A stretch of 64,000 nucleotides of DNA from Dipteris shenzhenensis. Lineage: Eukaryota > Polypodiophyta > Polypodiopsida > Gleicheniales. How positions within the stretch are numbered: the stretch's first letter is position 1; each line of letters opens with the position of its first letter. The stretch is from assembly GCA_047967505.1 (NCBI GenBank), contig CM106541.1. One strand, 5' to 3'. Below, piece by piece: positions 10,320 to 20,868 of this stretch. The notes below the pieces were generated by a model. The model was not told the DNA's origin and searched no databases. It saw nothing but the letters and a program-made list of their open reading frames with translations. The translations under genes and the position numbers were made by a program.

Positions 10320-12165
10320 AGGTCTCGAGATCATCCGTGTGAGTAGTAAAACATGTAGCCTCTCTATCCGAGACTAGTTAGCCTCTGATAAATATGGGTC
10401 ACAAAAGGGGATTCCATATATACTAGCTGGACGAACAAGAGAATTGGAGACAAGAGACTTAGTTATGGATCCTGGAAGTGTGAGTAGAAACAATGATACT
10501 CATGTTTGGTGAGTGTAGCATTGCTGCCATCAATCTAGCTTCCATAGCTAGCCTCATTGTCTTGGACATGACATGCCTAATCATAGTAGTCCTCTAGTTT
10601 TCTGGGATCATAGATCCCTTGCAATATGGATGAGGTTCATGGTGTTAAGGGTCTGTGTGTGAGGTAAGTGATGCAAATGCTTTATTAAATTGCTTTGCCA
10701 ACATCAAGGCCAAGGTACTTAATCCGTATGCAATTTATTCGGTACATACTCCCTCATGATCTTTGGCTCGTCCATTGTGTAGTTTCAACGTTGCATGTTG
10801 GATATCACTGATAGTGAAAAGTGAACAAGAACTTAGGACAGGGTACCTGTGTGAGAGGATTACAGGTGGCTGATGAGGAATGACCATGAGTGTGTGTGCA
10901 TATGACTGCTAGATGGTGGAATCAGTGAGGAGAGATGCAGGTAGCCACTCAAGAAACATCCAGCAAAAGTCCTTCGAACATCTAGTAATTTATCCTCATT
11001 CTAGCGGATCAAATCTCTGTTCTTTTACATACCAGATATGGCCGTGCAGTCTCTGCCTCAGTCGAAAGGTCGTTCTTAGTCTTGAATTTGAGATGGCGGA
11101 TGGGTGGATCTAGTGGTGTAGGGGAAGTTTTAAAGAGAGGCGTCGTGGAGAGAGTGGGTAATCATAGCGGCTCTATCTTATAGCAGGGTTGTATCATCAA
11201 CATCAGTAGGCAAGCTAGAAAGACGATAGATGTATGTGGGAGCTAGCTCATGGTCAAAGCAGATCTCTTAGTAGGTCGTATGCGTGTGAGGTGCCATGGT
11301 TGGTATTTGGTGTGGGATGGAAAAGCTTAAAAACAAATAGGCTTCAAGCGTGGCAACACATGGGAAAATCTGTAATGTGGAAAGCCAAGGCAAAGATCCC
11401 ATGAGGTATCAGCTACATTGAAGCCTCCTACATGTGGAAAGCACGTGAGCACACTTACAGAAGACCATGGATCAAGACCATTATACATGATCAAGACATG
11501 CATCCTTAGAAAGAATGTCCATACGAAATTATCAGGGTTCGTCTATCCACCTGCCTCATCCAAATCAATCTCAAGCAACAGAGTAGAATCATACTTAACG
11601 TCAATGATTGATACTTGTCCATCTGCGGTCCTTTTATTTAAGCCCCACCAAAAAAGGAGGACTTCTCCACAAGCGCTCTGGGCTTTGGTGAGTCTTTGTT
11701 TAGAAAACAATCTCTCGTCATGTTTACAACTCCGAGAAATTCCATGGCTCTAACAATAAGGGTCCACGATCAGAAGTTGGATTTTTGAACCACTACCCAT
11801 TTTCCCTCGCGAGTAGCAATCCTATTCGTGTAGGAGGATTACCCACCTGCAAAGGAGTGAGGTTCTCATCCATATGGACCTATGCTGGTTGCCAAAAGGT
11901 TGTGTGCTTACACAGCACCACCAAGTGAGCATATGTGTCCCTGAAGCGTATAACCAAGAGTTGGTCTATATTGGGATCATTTTCTTTGGGCCAATCCCCC
12001 CTCAATCCCGTGTTCTTGCACTCCCAAGATGGAGGTCACAAAGCTAGTAGCATTTGGGACAGCTAAGGAGGTGCATGGGCAGACTCTGATGTTGAGAACC
12101 TCATCGCTATTTGTTACTGCTCAAGTAGAGTGGTTGAAACGGTTTCCTTTGCACACTCTTGTTCT
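10320..12165 (-). pseudogene. Old, degenerate LINE (EN, linker and ORF1 region)
   Basis: No long frame survives, but the plus strand tracks the antisense copies at 46900-48620 and 50650-51180 segment by segment. 10560-10660 matches the part around the RT fingers. 10707-10810 matches LLAPILA and the linker. 10880-11000 matches the pre-RT region. 11415-11480 matches the endonuclease core. 11590-11680 matches VLLVGDFN. 11790-11900 and 12070-12160 match ORF1. It is thus an antisense, 3'-truncated copy of the same LINE family, older than its relatives. A younger sense copy begins where it stops. Confidence 0.75.
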
Positions 12166-12990
12166 ACAACATCCAACCACAGAGATGAGACGAGGGATAC
12201 AGGAGGGGTTCCAGGATCAAGAGGAGTCACAGTCCTTTACAAATCCACACTTTTGGGGACCATCTCAGTGGAGCAGAGAGATCCACAATCCAGGTTTCTC
12301 TCGCTTCGGATCCGACACATGGATAGCCGAGATTTGTTTATCGCGGTTTGCTACTTCCCCCCCGAGACCTCCCGCTTTGCCAAAGATATTCGAGGGGAGG
12401 ATGAGACATCCCCATTTGCTGCTCTGTATCAATCCATCGTTGACTTTTCTAGCCGCAAGGAAGTCCTCTTAGTTGGGGACTTCAACGCGAGAACAGGCAC
12501 TCGTCAGGGACCTCTCCTCGACTTCAGGGATGATTCCACTCTACTGCTAGACATTGACCTTGAGGAGGCAAGTATGCTATGAGTTTCGGCTGACAGACGA
12601 GGACCGCTCACATCCTATGGGCAGGCCCTATTAGACCTCGGCAGTATGCATGATCTCATTATTTATAATGGTCTTGACAGATGGCCCGCATCAAGTGGCT
12701 TCACTTGCTTTCTACATGGGGGAGGCTTCAATGTTATGGACTACATCATGGGATCCACTGCCTTCACATCTCACATCAGTGACTTTACCATAGCACTTCT
12801 CCCTTTAGGGGATGACCATACCTATCTTTTCTTTAGCATTTCTACCCCCCGCCGCATATCACTTTCTACCCCGCTGAGCTCTTACTCCACTTACCATGAT
12901 ATACACTTTGATCGCGATCACTCACCTACTTACTTTGGCCGTCTGTACATACTTCTCGCATACATTGACTTTATACCCTTACTAGAAGAC
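12166..12990 (+). pseudogene. LINE endonuclease domain (APE-like)
   Basis: The frame carries VLLVGDFNART (12466-12498), the GDFN motif of APE-type endonucleases that nick target DNA, and later GLDRWPASSGFTCF and VMDYIMGS, matching the R-S-R-I-D-Y region. The N-terminal catalytic Asn and Glu blocks are missing through 5' truncation. A TGA at 12580 breaks the frame, which resumes in phase at 12646. Confidence 0.85.
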
Positions 12991-13441
12991 CGTGCTACCC
13001 TAGTCACTCGCTCACTACACGAGGCCGCTCTTCACGCCTTTCCCCACACCACCCGCCTACCACCTCCTGGGACCGTACCCTATAATAGCTGGTACGATGA
13101 TGAGTGTAAGGCTTTTTGCCGTCAGCTTAGATTCGAAACAAAAAACAGCCTTCCGAGCAAACCAGAGACGCTACGCGAGTACCGCCGTCTGTTATGCAAG
13201 ACGAAACTTGACTTCGTTCGTCGGAACGAGGAGGAGCTACTGAACATTCTGTTCAGTAACAACTCTAAGGACTTCTGGCGGAGATTTCTAGAGGGACAGT
13301 CCCCCTCACCACTCACTAACACTCAGGTGTGGTCTGATTATGCACGCACACTCTATGATATCCCAAATCAGCCAGCCCCTAACCTATCACTTATGCCGCG
13401 CCCCACATCCTGCACCCTCTTCACTAGGGGGAGGGGGTAAA

Positions 13442-14333
13442 GGATGCCGTAATGAAACTTCATAATGGCCGAGTGAACAATCATGAGGGACTATGCACTG
13501 AGTTCATTGCATATGGGATTAACCTCCTAGCCCCGATCTTAGCCAAGCTATTTAATGAAGCCATTTGCTTGGGGTTTCCACGCACCTGGACCATCAACAC
13601 TATCTCACCCATCCACAAGGTAGGGGATCCCATGAACCCGGAGAACTACAGGACCATCATGATTGGACATGTCATGTCCAAGATTTATGCATCAGTACTT
13701 GATTATGAAGTTAGCAGATTTGCGGAGTGTTGAGGACTCAAAGCAACGGGACAGGCCGGTTTCAAGCACGATCATGGGAACATGGACCACATTCTCGCGC
13801 TCAGATGTATCATCAAGCAGTCGAGGGCACGGAAGCAGAGGGTTTACTGTTGCTTTGTGGACTTCCGCAAGGCATTTGACACCGTTCCGAGAGCCCGCCT
13901 CATACGACGCCTACAGGATCTGGGTAACAACCAGGAGATCATTTGGGCTGTCATGGCACTTTATGAGCGAGTTTCAGGCACAGTCCAAACAGGATCTGGA
14001 TGGACAGACAAGATCATGAGCACTGTCGAGGTCAAACAAGGATGCCCATTATCACCTACCTTGTTTGGTCTCTACATCGACGAGCTCGAGACAGTGATGC
14101 AGGCACAGGGTGGGGTAGGCTGCTCTCTCGCAGGCACGCTGATCCGGATATTACTTTATGTAGATGACGTGGCTCTCTTGTCTTCCTCAACAGAGGAGCT
14201 CCAGAGACACCTTGACGCACTACACTCCTTCTGTGAGTCTCATGATTTAAAGGTCAACTTGGGTAAAACCAAGGTTATGATCTTCAATACATCTCGAGGC
14301 ATTTCACATTTGATGAGTCCCCTGTTGAGGTAG
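13442..14333 (+). pseudogene. LINE reverse transcriptase domain
   Basis: RT blocks in order: TWTINTISPIHKVGD, NYRTIMIGHVMSKI, VYCCFVDFRKAFDTVPR, VKQGCPLSPTLFGLYIDELE and the catalytic LLYVDDVALLSS, with both aspartates present (YVDD). Then DLKVNLGKTKVMIFN. A TGA at 13731 and frame changes near 13440 and 14333 interrupt it. The upstream linker at 12990-13440 contains NSWYDDECKAFCRQL and DFWRRFLEG, which occur in all copies. Confidence 0.93.
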
Positions 14334-14335
14334 TT

Positions 14336-15705
14336 TCATCATACACTTATCTGGGGGTCGTCTTTTCCAAACCCACCTTCACCATGAGACCCGTGATGCA
14401 AGCGCGCCTGAGTAGAGGATATGCTTCATTGGCTAGACTAGAGAGACAGTGCTTCCGCTCTCATTTTCAAGATCCACGGACCAAAGGGTTGCTTTTTGAC
14501 TCTTTGGTCCGCCCTGCAGGGATGTATGGCAGCCCATGCTAGGGGCCAAATTTGTCGGATACAGAGTGGGCCAAGGTGGAGCGGCTACAGGTTCTCATGT
14601 TATCACAGATGATCCGTGGTAAGCCATCTGTCCCTCACCAGATCATTCGGACGGAGTTCGGGTCACCCCCATTACAGCTAGATGCTGCATTTCAGGTCAT
14701 TACATATCTGTACCGAGTCAGCAGGAAGTATGGGGGTTACACATCCGGGCATAGCAGGATACCATGGCTAGCACTGTCCTCTTCTATGGCACTTGTAGCA
14801 GGAGGAGATCAGAGGTGTTGGTATGCATGCATAGAGAGATGGTTTGCAGGACTAGGGCTCCACATGGACAGAATACCTCCTTTCCAGTACAACATGGATG
14901 CTCCTTTCTCTCCCCTCCTATCACACGAGGTCAACTAGGTTATCCGTGAGGATCTACTACAGCTACGCACATTCCTGACTTGGTTGGGCCCGAGTGATCT
15001 TCCAATGAAGCTGAGCTTCTACAGAGATCACTTCCTACATATCACAGCGAAGGGTTTCATTGATCCACCAGGATACACACAAATTCACCTACCCCACTCG
15101 CCGAGGATCTCCCTTGGGCAGAGCGGCCGAGCAGAGCAGTTACCCAAGGAGAGGCGCATATGCACACTATGTGACATGCAGGAGGTTGAGACACAGAGGA
15201 GCACTTCATCTTCAGGTGTCCTGTTTACTATGAGATCCAAGGGCATTTCTACTGCCTCTTCAAAGATAGTTATGGGATGTTGGCCCGTGTCCTCTCCCAC
15301 CCAAACTAGCGATGCTTGGCTGGTTTCATTCATGAGTTGCTCAGACACCACGATAGGATACTCCGAGCACGAAGACAGGAGCAACCTTCTCCCTCGACGA
15401 TACCTCTCAGAGCTCTATCACAGAGTTCTTTCAAGCACATCACATAGACCCCCTCGAGGCAAGACATGGACATAACCATGACCTGAAGCCTGTAACCCGA
15501 CACCTCAGACAGAGGGTTGACTCACAGATCACTTGGGGACCTTCCCTTTTTGTTTAGGGTTAGAGCCCGACCGGCGGGGGTCACAGTGGCCTTGGTTAGA
15601 CACAGAGCTACGACTAGGAGACGTACCAAGACTGCACCCTTGAGGGAGCGACAGCGTTCTATTGCTGACATCATGCCTCCACTTCCACAACCTCATCCAT
15701 CCTGA
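14336..15705 (+). pseudogene. LINE ORF2 C-terminus with zinc finger and PIP-box-like motif
   Basis: Broken frames encode MYGSP, SDTEWAKVERLQVLM, ITYLYRV, MALVAGGDQRCWYACIE and SHEVN, then FIDPPGYTQIHLPHSPRIS and a degenerate CTLCDMQEVETQ finger. Positions 15408-15431 encode QSSITEFF, a perfect match to the PCNA-interacting peptide consensus Q-x-x-I-x-x-F-F. A basic, Arg-rich tail follows, ending RQRSIADIMPPL. The same order is present in the antisense copies. PCNA binding is an inference from the motif. Confidence 0.75.
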
Positions 15706-15717
15706 TGCCCTATTGCT

Positions 15718-15768
15718 GACGATGATGATGATGATGATGGTTATGATGATGCCGACGATGATGCTGAG
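15718..15768 (+). repeat. (GAT)n microsatellite in the LINE 3' UTR
   Basis: A GATGATGATGATGATGATG run with variants. Counterparts (CATCAT) occur at the same place in the antisense copies near 41582-41602 and 45008-45031, so the tract belongs to the element. Confidence 0.85.
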
Positions 15769-16004
15769 ATTTATATATATATAGTCGGGCTATGACTATG
15801 GTGTACTTAGGACTTAGTACTACCATTTTGCATTTTTTTGCATTCTGCATTGGTGTGGATGCTCGTTTAGTAGCACCACTACCACAGCTCATTGTATCAG
15901 GTTTTTCACAATCTCATAGACCCATCAGTCTTCCGAAGACTTCAATAAACTTTCTTTCTTTCTCGATGCTTGACTATATCATAACTATGCTGTTAGAAAC
16001 ATGG

Positions 16005-16075
16005 TGTATGTGTGTGTGTGTGTGTGTGTGTGGGTGTGTGTGTGGGGGGGGGGGGGGGGGGAGTGAAAAAAAAGT

Positions 16076-16129
<54 letters not shown>
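16005..16129 (+). repeat. (TG)n microsatellite with poly(G) and A-rich interruption
   Basis: TG repeats at 16005-16044, a G run at about 16045-16061, GAGTG plus an A run, then pure TG at 16079-16129, directly followed by the 5' end of an L1 element. The short A run followed by GTAAGTGTGTG resembles the tail of an earlier L1 insertion into the same repeat. Confidence 0.9.
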
Positions 16130-16132
<3 letters not shown>

Positions 16133-16675
16133 GCAATGCCAAAGCTTCCTGTTACGCTACATCAGAGCCCAAAACACGGTGTTTTGGAGCAGCTATTACC
16201 TGCCGTACAGCCCGCCAGAGCCCCGGACAGATTCCGTACAGGTGTACGGCCTGTACGGACTGTTCCGCCTGCTGCAGTTTGCTGCTACCAGTTCATCTCC
16301 GGCTCCTGGATCGATTTCACACAGGGATTTGCTTGCGGACTACATCTACACACTGATTTTGAAGGCTTTTGCTCTCGTTTCTCTCCTCTTGAGTCCCTGG
16401 GTCCGGTGCACCTTTCCCATCGCCAAAATCTTCCCCTTTTCTCTGAAATATAGTTCATCTGGGAATTTTTACTGGTTTTTTCTCTCCTTTTCCTCTACAA
16501 AACTGTTTTTATCTTCTCTCGACCTCTACATCTCTCTTTCCCCTCTTTCTCCTTACAAATACACTCCTTTTCTCTTCTCTGTGGGCTTCTTGTGGGCTTT
16601 TTTTTTGGGACTGGTTTTTTTCTCCACTATCACTTTACAGGTACCTCCTTTCTGGGTTCCACTTTTTACAAAGCT

Positions 16676-17822
16676 ATGGCTGAATATTCCTATGAAAAAA
16701 CTTTTCAAAAGGATCGTTCAGTTCATTGCAAGAAGCAAAAGCACGCTGAGGGTCAACATGACCCAGTACATGATTCTCTTGAGGTACAACTGGTCTATGA
16801 TGTCATGCATGTAGGATTTGCAGACACAAGAAAAGAGTGGAAAGACTTGGTTCCATCGGTTGGCCTCATGGTTGAAGTCGAAGAAATTCTGGATCCAGTT
16901 AGAGAATATGCCAAAAATGCAGTCATTTTACTTTTTCCACGCCGGATGCCACCTGCTGCAGAGATAGGCAACTGGTTGACTCGCACACTGGCTGGCTCGT
17001 TTGTTCACAAGGTACACTACGCAGCTAGAGGTTTTTTTGAGGTCATTATGGTGGATGAGATACATAGACAAATGCTTTTGGAACATTCGCCCCTCTTTTT
17101 TGGGCAGCAAATGGTGCACGTATTGCCATGGTCTCCCACGAGGGATTTTCAAGCTTTAATCCGACACATATGTCCGGTCTGGGTTGAAGTTGTAGACTTC
17201 CCACAATGCATGGCTTCACTCTTGCCTAAAATTGCAGCAACTTTAGGCAAAGTGGTCTGCCCACCACGGCCTAATGGCAACTTGAATCGATTTTGCATTC
17301 TCTGGGATACTGATGGCTTGTTTTGACTGCAAAAAATTTGGACACATGGCTTCACAGTGTCCAATGAATCAGCATAAAATGCCTCCTGCTACTTTGCATG
17401 TTCAAATGCCTACTAAAGATGCTCCTACCTCTATTGCAAATAAAAATAAAGGTAGTAGAAAGTTTTCTGGAATTCAGGATAAAGGTAAAGCTCCAGTGGT
17501 TTCAAATGGGAGTGTTTCTTCACATTCACCTCTTGCTATTCAACCCTCAACAAAAGGACAGAAACCTCCAACTGATTGATGGCAAAGTCCAAGAAAAGTT
17601 ATTTCTGCTCGAAGACTTCCACCCCCTCGCACTTGGAATGGTGCGTCTTCTAGTGGAAACACCCCAGAGGTCAATACAGGAATTGGGATCATATGGGCTG
17701 CAGTGACAGCTAGCAGAACACTCTTCCCTGAAGAAGAGGTTGCTGCTTTGCTGTCTACTCCTCAGGTGGATATTTCTTCTCAGGGAAGAGGCCTTGACCC
17801 TGAGATAGAAATGCAGGGCTGA
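16676..17822 (+). pseudogene. L1a ORF1 (DUF4283-like domain plus CCHC knuckle), frameshifted
   Basis: The ATG at 16676 opens MAEYSYEKTFQK. The middle part, AVILLFPRRMPPAAEIGNWL to PVWVEVVDFPQCMASLLP, has the layout of the DUF4283 domain of plant L1 ORF1 proteins. The frame is lost at about 17312, and the next frame begins with a zinc knuckle, CFDCKKFGHMASQC. A TGA near 17577 is followed by in-frame coding to 17822. ORF1 proteins coat L1 RNA. At least one frameshift and one stop mean this copy is inactive. Confidence 0.8.
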
Positions 17823-17878
17823 CATCATGAAGTTTTCTGTTGTACATAGTTGTTATTTTACTATAAATATCTGTAAAT

Positions 17879-20775
17879 ATGACTGCTCATATCAAATGTT
17901 TTACACTCAATATCCAGGGGATGTGTGACAGTAGGAAATGGAAATCTGTGTGGCTGTATATCAATAGATTTCAGCCTGACATAGTGGCATTACAAGAACA
18001 CAACCAACATGTCTATGCAGGAAAGACAGGTCACTACTGTGGCTATGATATTTTCTATGCTGGGGAGCACTCTTTCTCAGGGGTAGTCTTTCTGATCAAA
18101 CATGAGCTTCAGCCAGTTATTGCTTTAAATGACAATAAAGGCAGATGGCTTATTCTTCAATGCATCATTCGAGGAGAGATGTTTGAATTTGCTTCTGTCT
18201 ATGCACCTCAATCCTCTAGAGAAAGAACTGCAATTTGGGATGCCATGCAACAATATCCATGGAGATACCATGCCTTTATATGTGGGGATTTCAATAATGC
18301 TCCACAACAAGGTGACAATTCCTCCAGACATACTCATATGTTAACCCCTAAAAGGCATGCATGGTCTCAATTATTGATGCATCTTGACTTGGTTAACCTT
18401 TGGAAGGAATTGCAACCTTTATCACCTGGATACACCTTCCAACATAATGCCCTTTCCTCTTATCAGGCACGTCTGGATCGATGGTATAGTGTAGCTCCGC
18501 AACAAAATGGTGATGTTACATGCAAAATGTGGATTGACTATGCCTTTGTGCATTCAAATCATGCACCTCTATGGTTGCTGTTATCCTTTCATGATATGCC
18601 AGATGATAGATTGCCACAAAGGCGACATCTGATCGTGAACAATAGCTATTTGCAACATGATGCTTTCAAGGCCATGGTTACTGAAGCATCTCATTCTCTG
18701 TCTTCTTGCAGCCATATGGATATTGATAATGCATGGGATTCTTTTGTTTCCAAAATGCAAGTTGTGATTAGAAGTTATGGCAAGTCTTACATGAAGACTC
18801 TGAGGGAAACTATTGCTCAGGCCAAATTCACTTGTCATGACCTCACTGAACTCAGCCATCTTCGTTCGTTGTCCCTGCACGAGCAAACAACATTATGCCA
18901 AGCTAGACACTGTCTTAAACTCAATGATCACAGGAAACTGGCTAAATGGGAGACTAGAGCAAGACAAAGAGCCTTTACAGCTAAAGGCTGCTCTTCCAAA
19001 CAATTTTTCAAAAGCTTGCATCAAAGGAGATTAAAAACAGAAATTTGCAGGGTGCTTATGCCTGATGGTTCATGGACCACCTCACGGTCACAGCTTGCTT
19101 CTGTTTGTGTGCATCATTTCTCTCAGCAGTTTGGTTCTGCAGTTCCTCCCTCGCAGCAGGTTTTGGTTGCACGAAATTTACTGTTACAGCATGTTTCTCC
19201 TATTATTTCCACTACTCAAGCTTTGGAATTGGAGGAACCTTTTACTGAGAGGGAATTGTCAGATGCAATCAAATCCTGTGGCAGATGGAAATTTCCAGGA
19301 TGGGATGGTCTTACAGTTGATTTTTTTCTAGAATATTGGCCTCTTTTGAAGCATACATTGCTGCATATGGTAAACGCTGCATGGCAAAATGCCAGACACA
19401 TGGAAGAGAGGTCTTGTTAAACTCCTTCCAAAAAAGCAAATTTGTGAATCTTTGGCTGACTGGAGACCTATCACCCTTATGCCAATCATTTACAAAGTTA
19501 CTACCAAAATGATTGTCGATCGGCTAAAGGGGTTTTTACATGATGGGTTGCATCCTGCGCAATATGGTTTTGTCCCGTGTAGGCATATCACAGATAACAT
19601 TGCTAATGCCTATGTTGAAATTGAATATGCCAAATACACGCAGCAGGATGTTTTGTTATTGCAAGTTGATATTGCCAAAGCCTTTGATACTGTTAAGTGG
19701 GATTTTATTTCATCTACTATGCAGGCATTGGGATTTGGCACAAAAATGCAGCAAGTTATCACTTGGCTATATCAAGATAGTAAAGCTGCCTGCATACTTT
19801 CAGGGGATATTTCTACAACCTGGACTCTTGGTTGTTCTGTTAGGCAAGGATGTCCCCTAAGTGCTTTACTTTTTGCCATAGCCACTCATCCAATGCTTCA
19901 ATATATGGACCACCTTTTGGACATTGACCAGTTGCACGGTTTGGAGATTCCTGGCAGTCATAGCATGATCGCTCAAGCATATGCTGATGATTCTTTCTTT
20001 ACCCCAAAAAATACTCGGAGTGATCTGTCCATGATTATGCAAGCTCTTTCTACATATGGATTGGCTGCTGGTCTTCGGGTCAATTTTCAGAAATCAAAAT
20101 TGTTGCCGTTGCATGCTCATGAATGGCACAGTCTTTTGTGGCTTGGGGAAATTGTTCCCGCTTCTCAATTGATTCGACATCTTGGCTATCCTCTAAGTTG
20201 GGGACTCACCCGTTCTCAACAAACTGATTGGGTGCTCACAAAGTTGAGGGAAAAACTTGAATATTAGAAGCTTGCAACATGGCCATTACATGTTCGTTTG
20301 CGAATCACACAATCCATTTTGATAACATACATACAATTTTATCTGCCTCTCATTATGTTCACTAAGGCAGATTTGGTTTCCTTTATGTCAGCTATCATGG
20401 AAATTTTCTGGTGTTCAAAAAATGGCAAGAAAAGTCTCAAATTACTCTCTATGCATCATCTCTGTTCTCCAAAGATGCACGGGGGTCTAAACATTCTCAA
20501 TATTCAAATGCATTTACTTGCTCACAGAGGGAAAATGATGTTGCAGTTTATGCAAGGAGATCAGCCTTGGGCTTTCATGATCCGCTCTCTTTTATTACAT
20601 ATTCATACTTCTGCCTTTGGCATTGGCAGCCTACTCAGTGGGATTTCCTATTTGGCTCTATCCAAGGCAAGATCAGAGGCTGCCCTTTTGTCTCTCGCAT
20701 ACTTCTTGATTGGAAACATATTTTATCCCACTTGGAATGGAATGGCCGAGATTCTTTGTCGGGAAATTCTTTAGT
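17879..20775 (+). pseudogene. L1a ORF2 (endonuclease and reverse transcriptase), broken
   Basis: Endonuclease: KCFTLNIQGMCD, DIVALQEHNQ, FASVYAPQS, HAFICGDFNNAP and IDYAFVHSNH, which supply the Asn, Glu, Asp/Asn and Asp-containing catalytic blocks. Then an RT: ELSDAIKSCGRWKFPGWDGL, WRPITLMPIIYKV, QYGFVPCRHITDNIA, DIAKAFDTVKWDF, SVRQGCPLSALLFAIA and the catalytic QAYADDSFF (YADD intact). A frameshift near 19395 splits the two domains, and a TAG at 20265 falls where Trp is expected. After 20640 the frame shifts again and the C-terminal domain is deleted. Confidence 0.93.
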
Positions 20776-20852
20776 AGTAGTTACTCCATTTTCGAAGTAA
20801 CTATGAATGTAATTATTTTACAGCAATAAAAGATTTCTTCCCACAAAAAAAA

Positions 20853-20868
20853 GTGTGTGTGTGTGTGA
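20853..20868 (+). repeat. (GT)n microsatellite between two L1 elements
   Basis: A GT run directly after the L1a A tail and directly before the 5' end of the next L1. Confidence 0.9.

Larger units (their letters stand above)
12166..15965 (+). mobile_element. LINE (APE endonuclease plus RT, PIP-box family), 5'-truncated
   Basis: A sense copy starting inside the endonuclease and running to the 3' tail. The order is endonuclease, linker, reverse transcriptase, CCHC-like C-terminus, a short basic tail and a 3' UTR with a (GAT)n tract at 15718-15768. The tail GAAGACTTCAATAAACTTTC with TTTC repeats is shared with the copies at 41405, 42411, 44817 and 53850. It lacks ORF1. The ORF is broken by stops and frameshifts. 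It abuts the old antisense copy of the same family, forming an inverted pair. Confidence 0.9.
16130..20852 (+). mobile_element. L1-type LINE (L1a) inserted in a TG repeat
   Basis: The element starts GTAAAGCAATGCC at the end of the TG tract. It has a pyrimidine-rich 5' region (16380-16620), ORF1 (16676-17822), a 57-nt spacer, ORF2 (17879-20775) and a short 3' UTR with AATAAAAGATTTC. It ends in an A run at 20845-20852 that passes straight into GTGTGTG. The related element that follows starts the same way, suggesting both have full 5' ends. The C-terminal zf-RVT part seen in other copies (49021-49480, 55571-56275) is absent, so L1a carries an internal deletion near 20770. ORFs contain frameshifts and a stop. 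Confidence 0.9.

Noticed and set aside
16082-16453. Open frame beginning with Cys-Val repeats
   Set aside because: Created by the TG microsatellite running into the L1 5' region.
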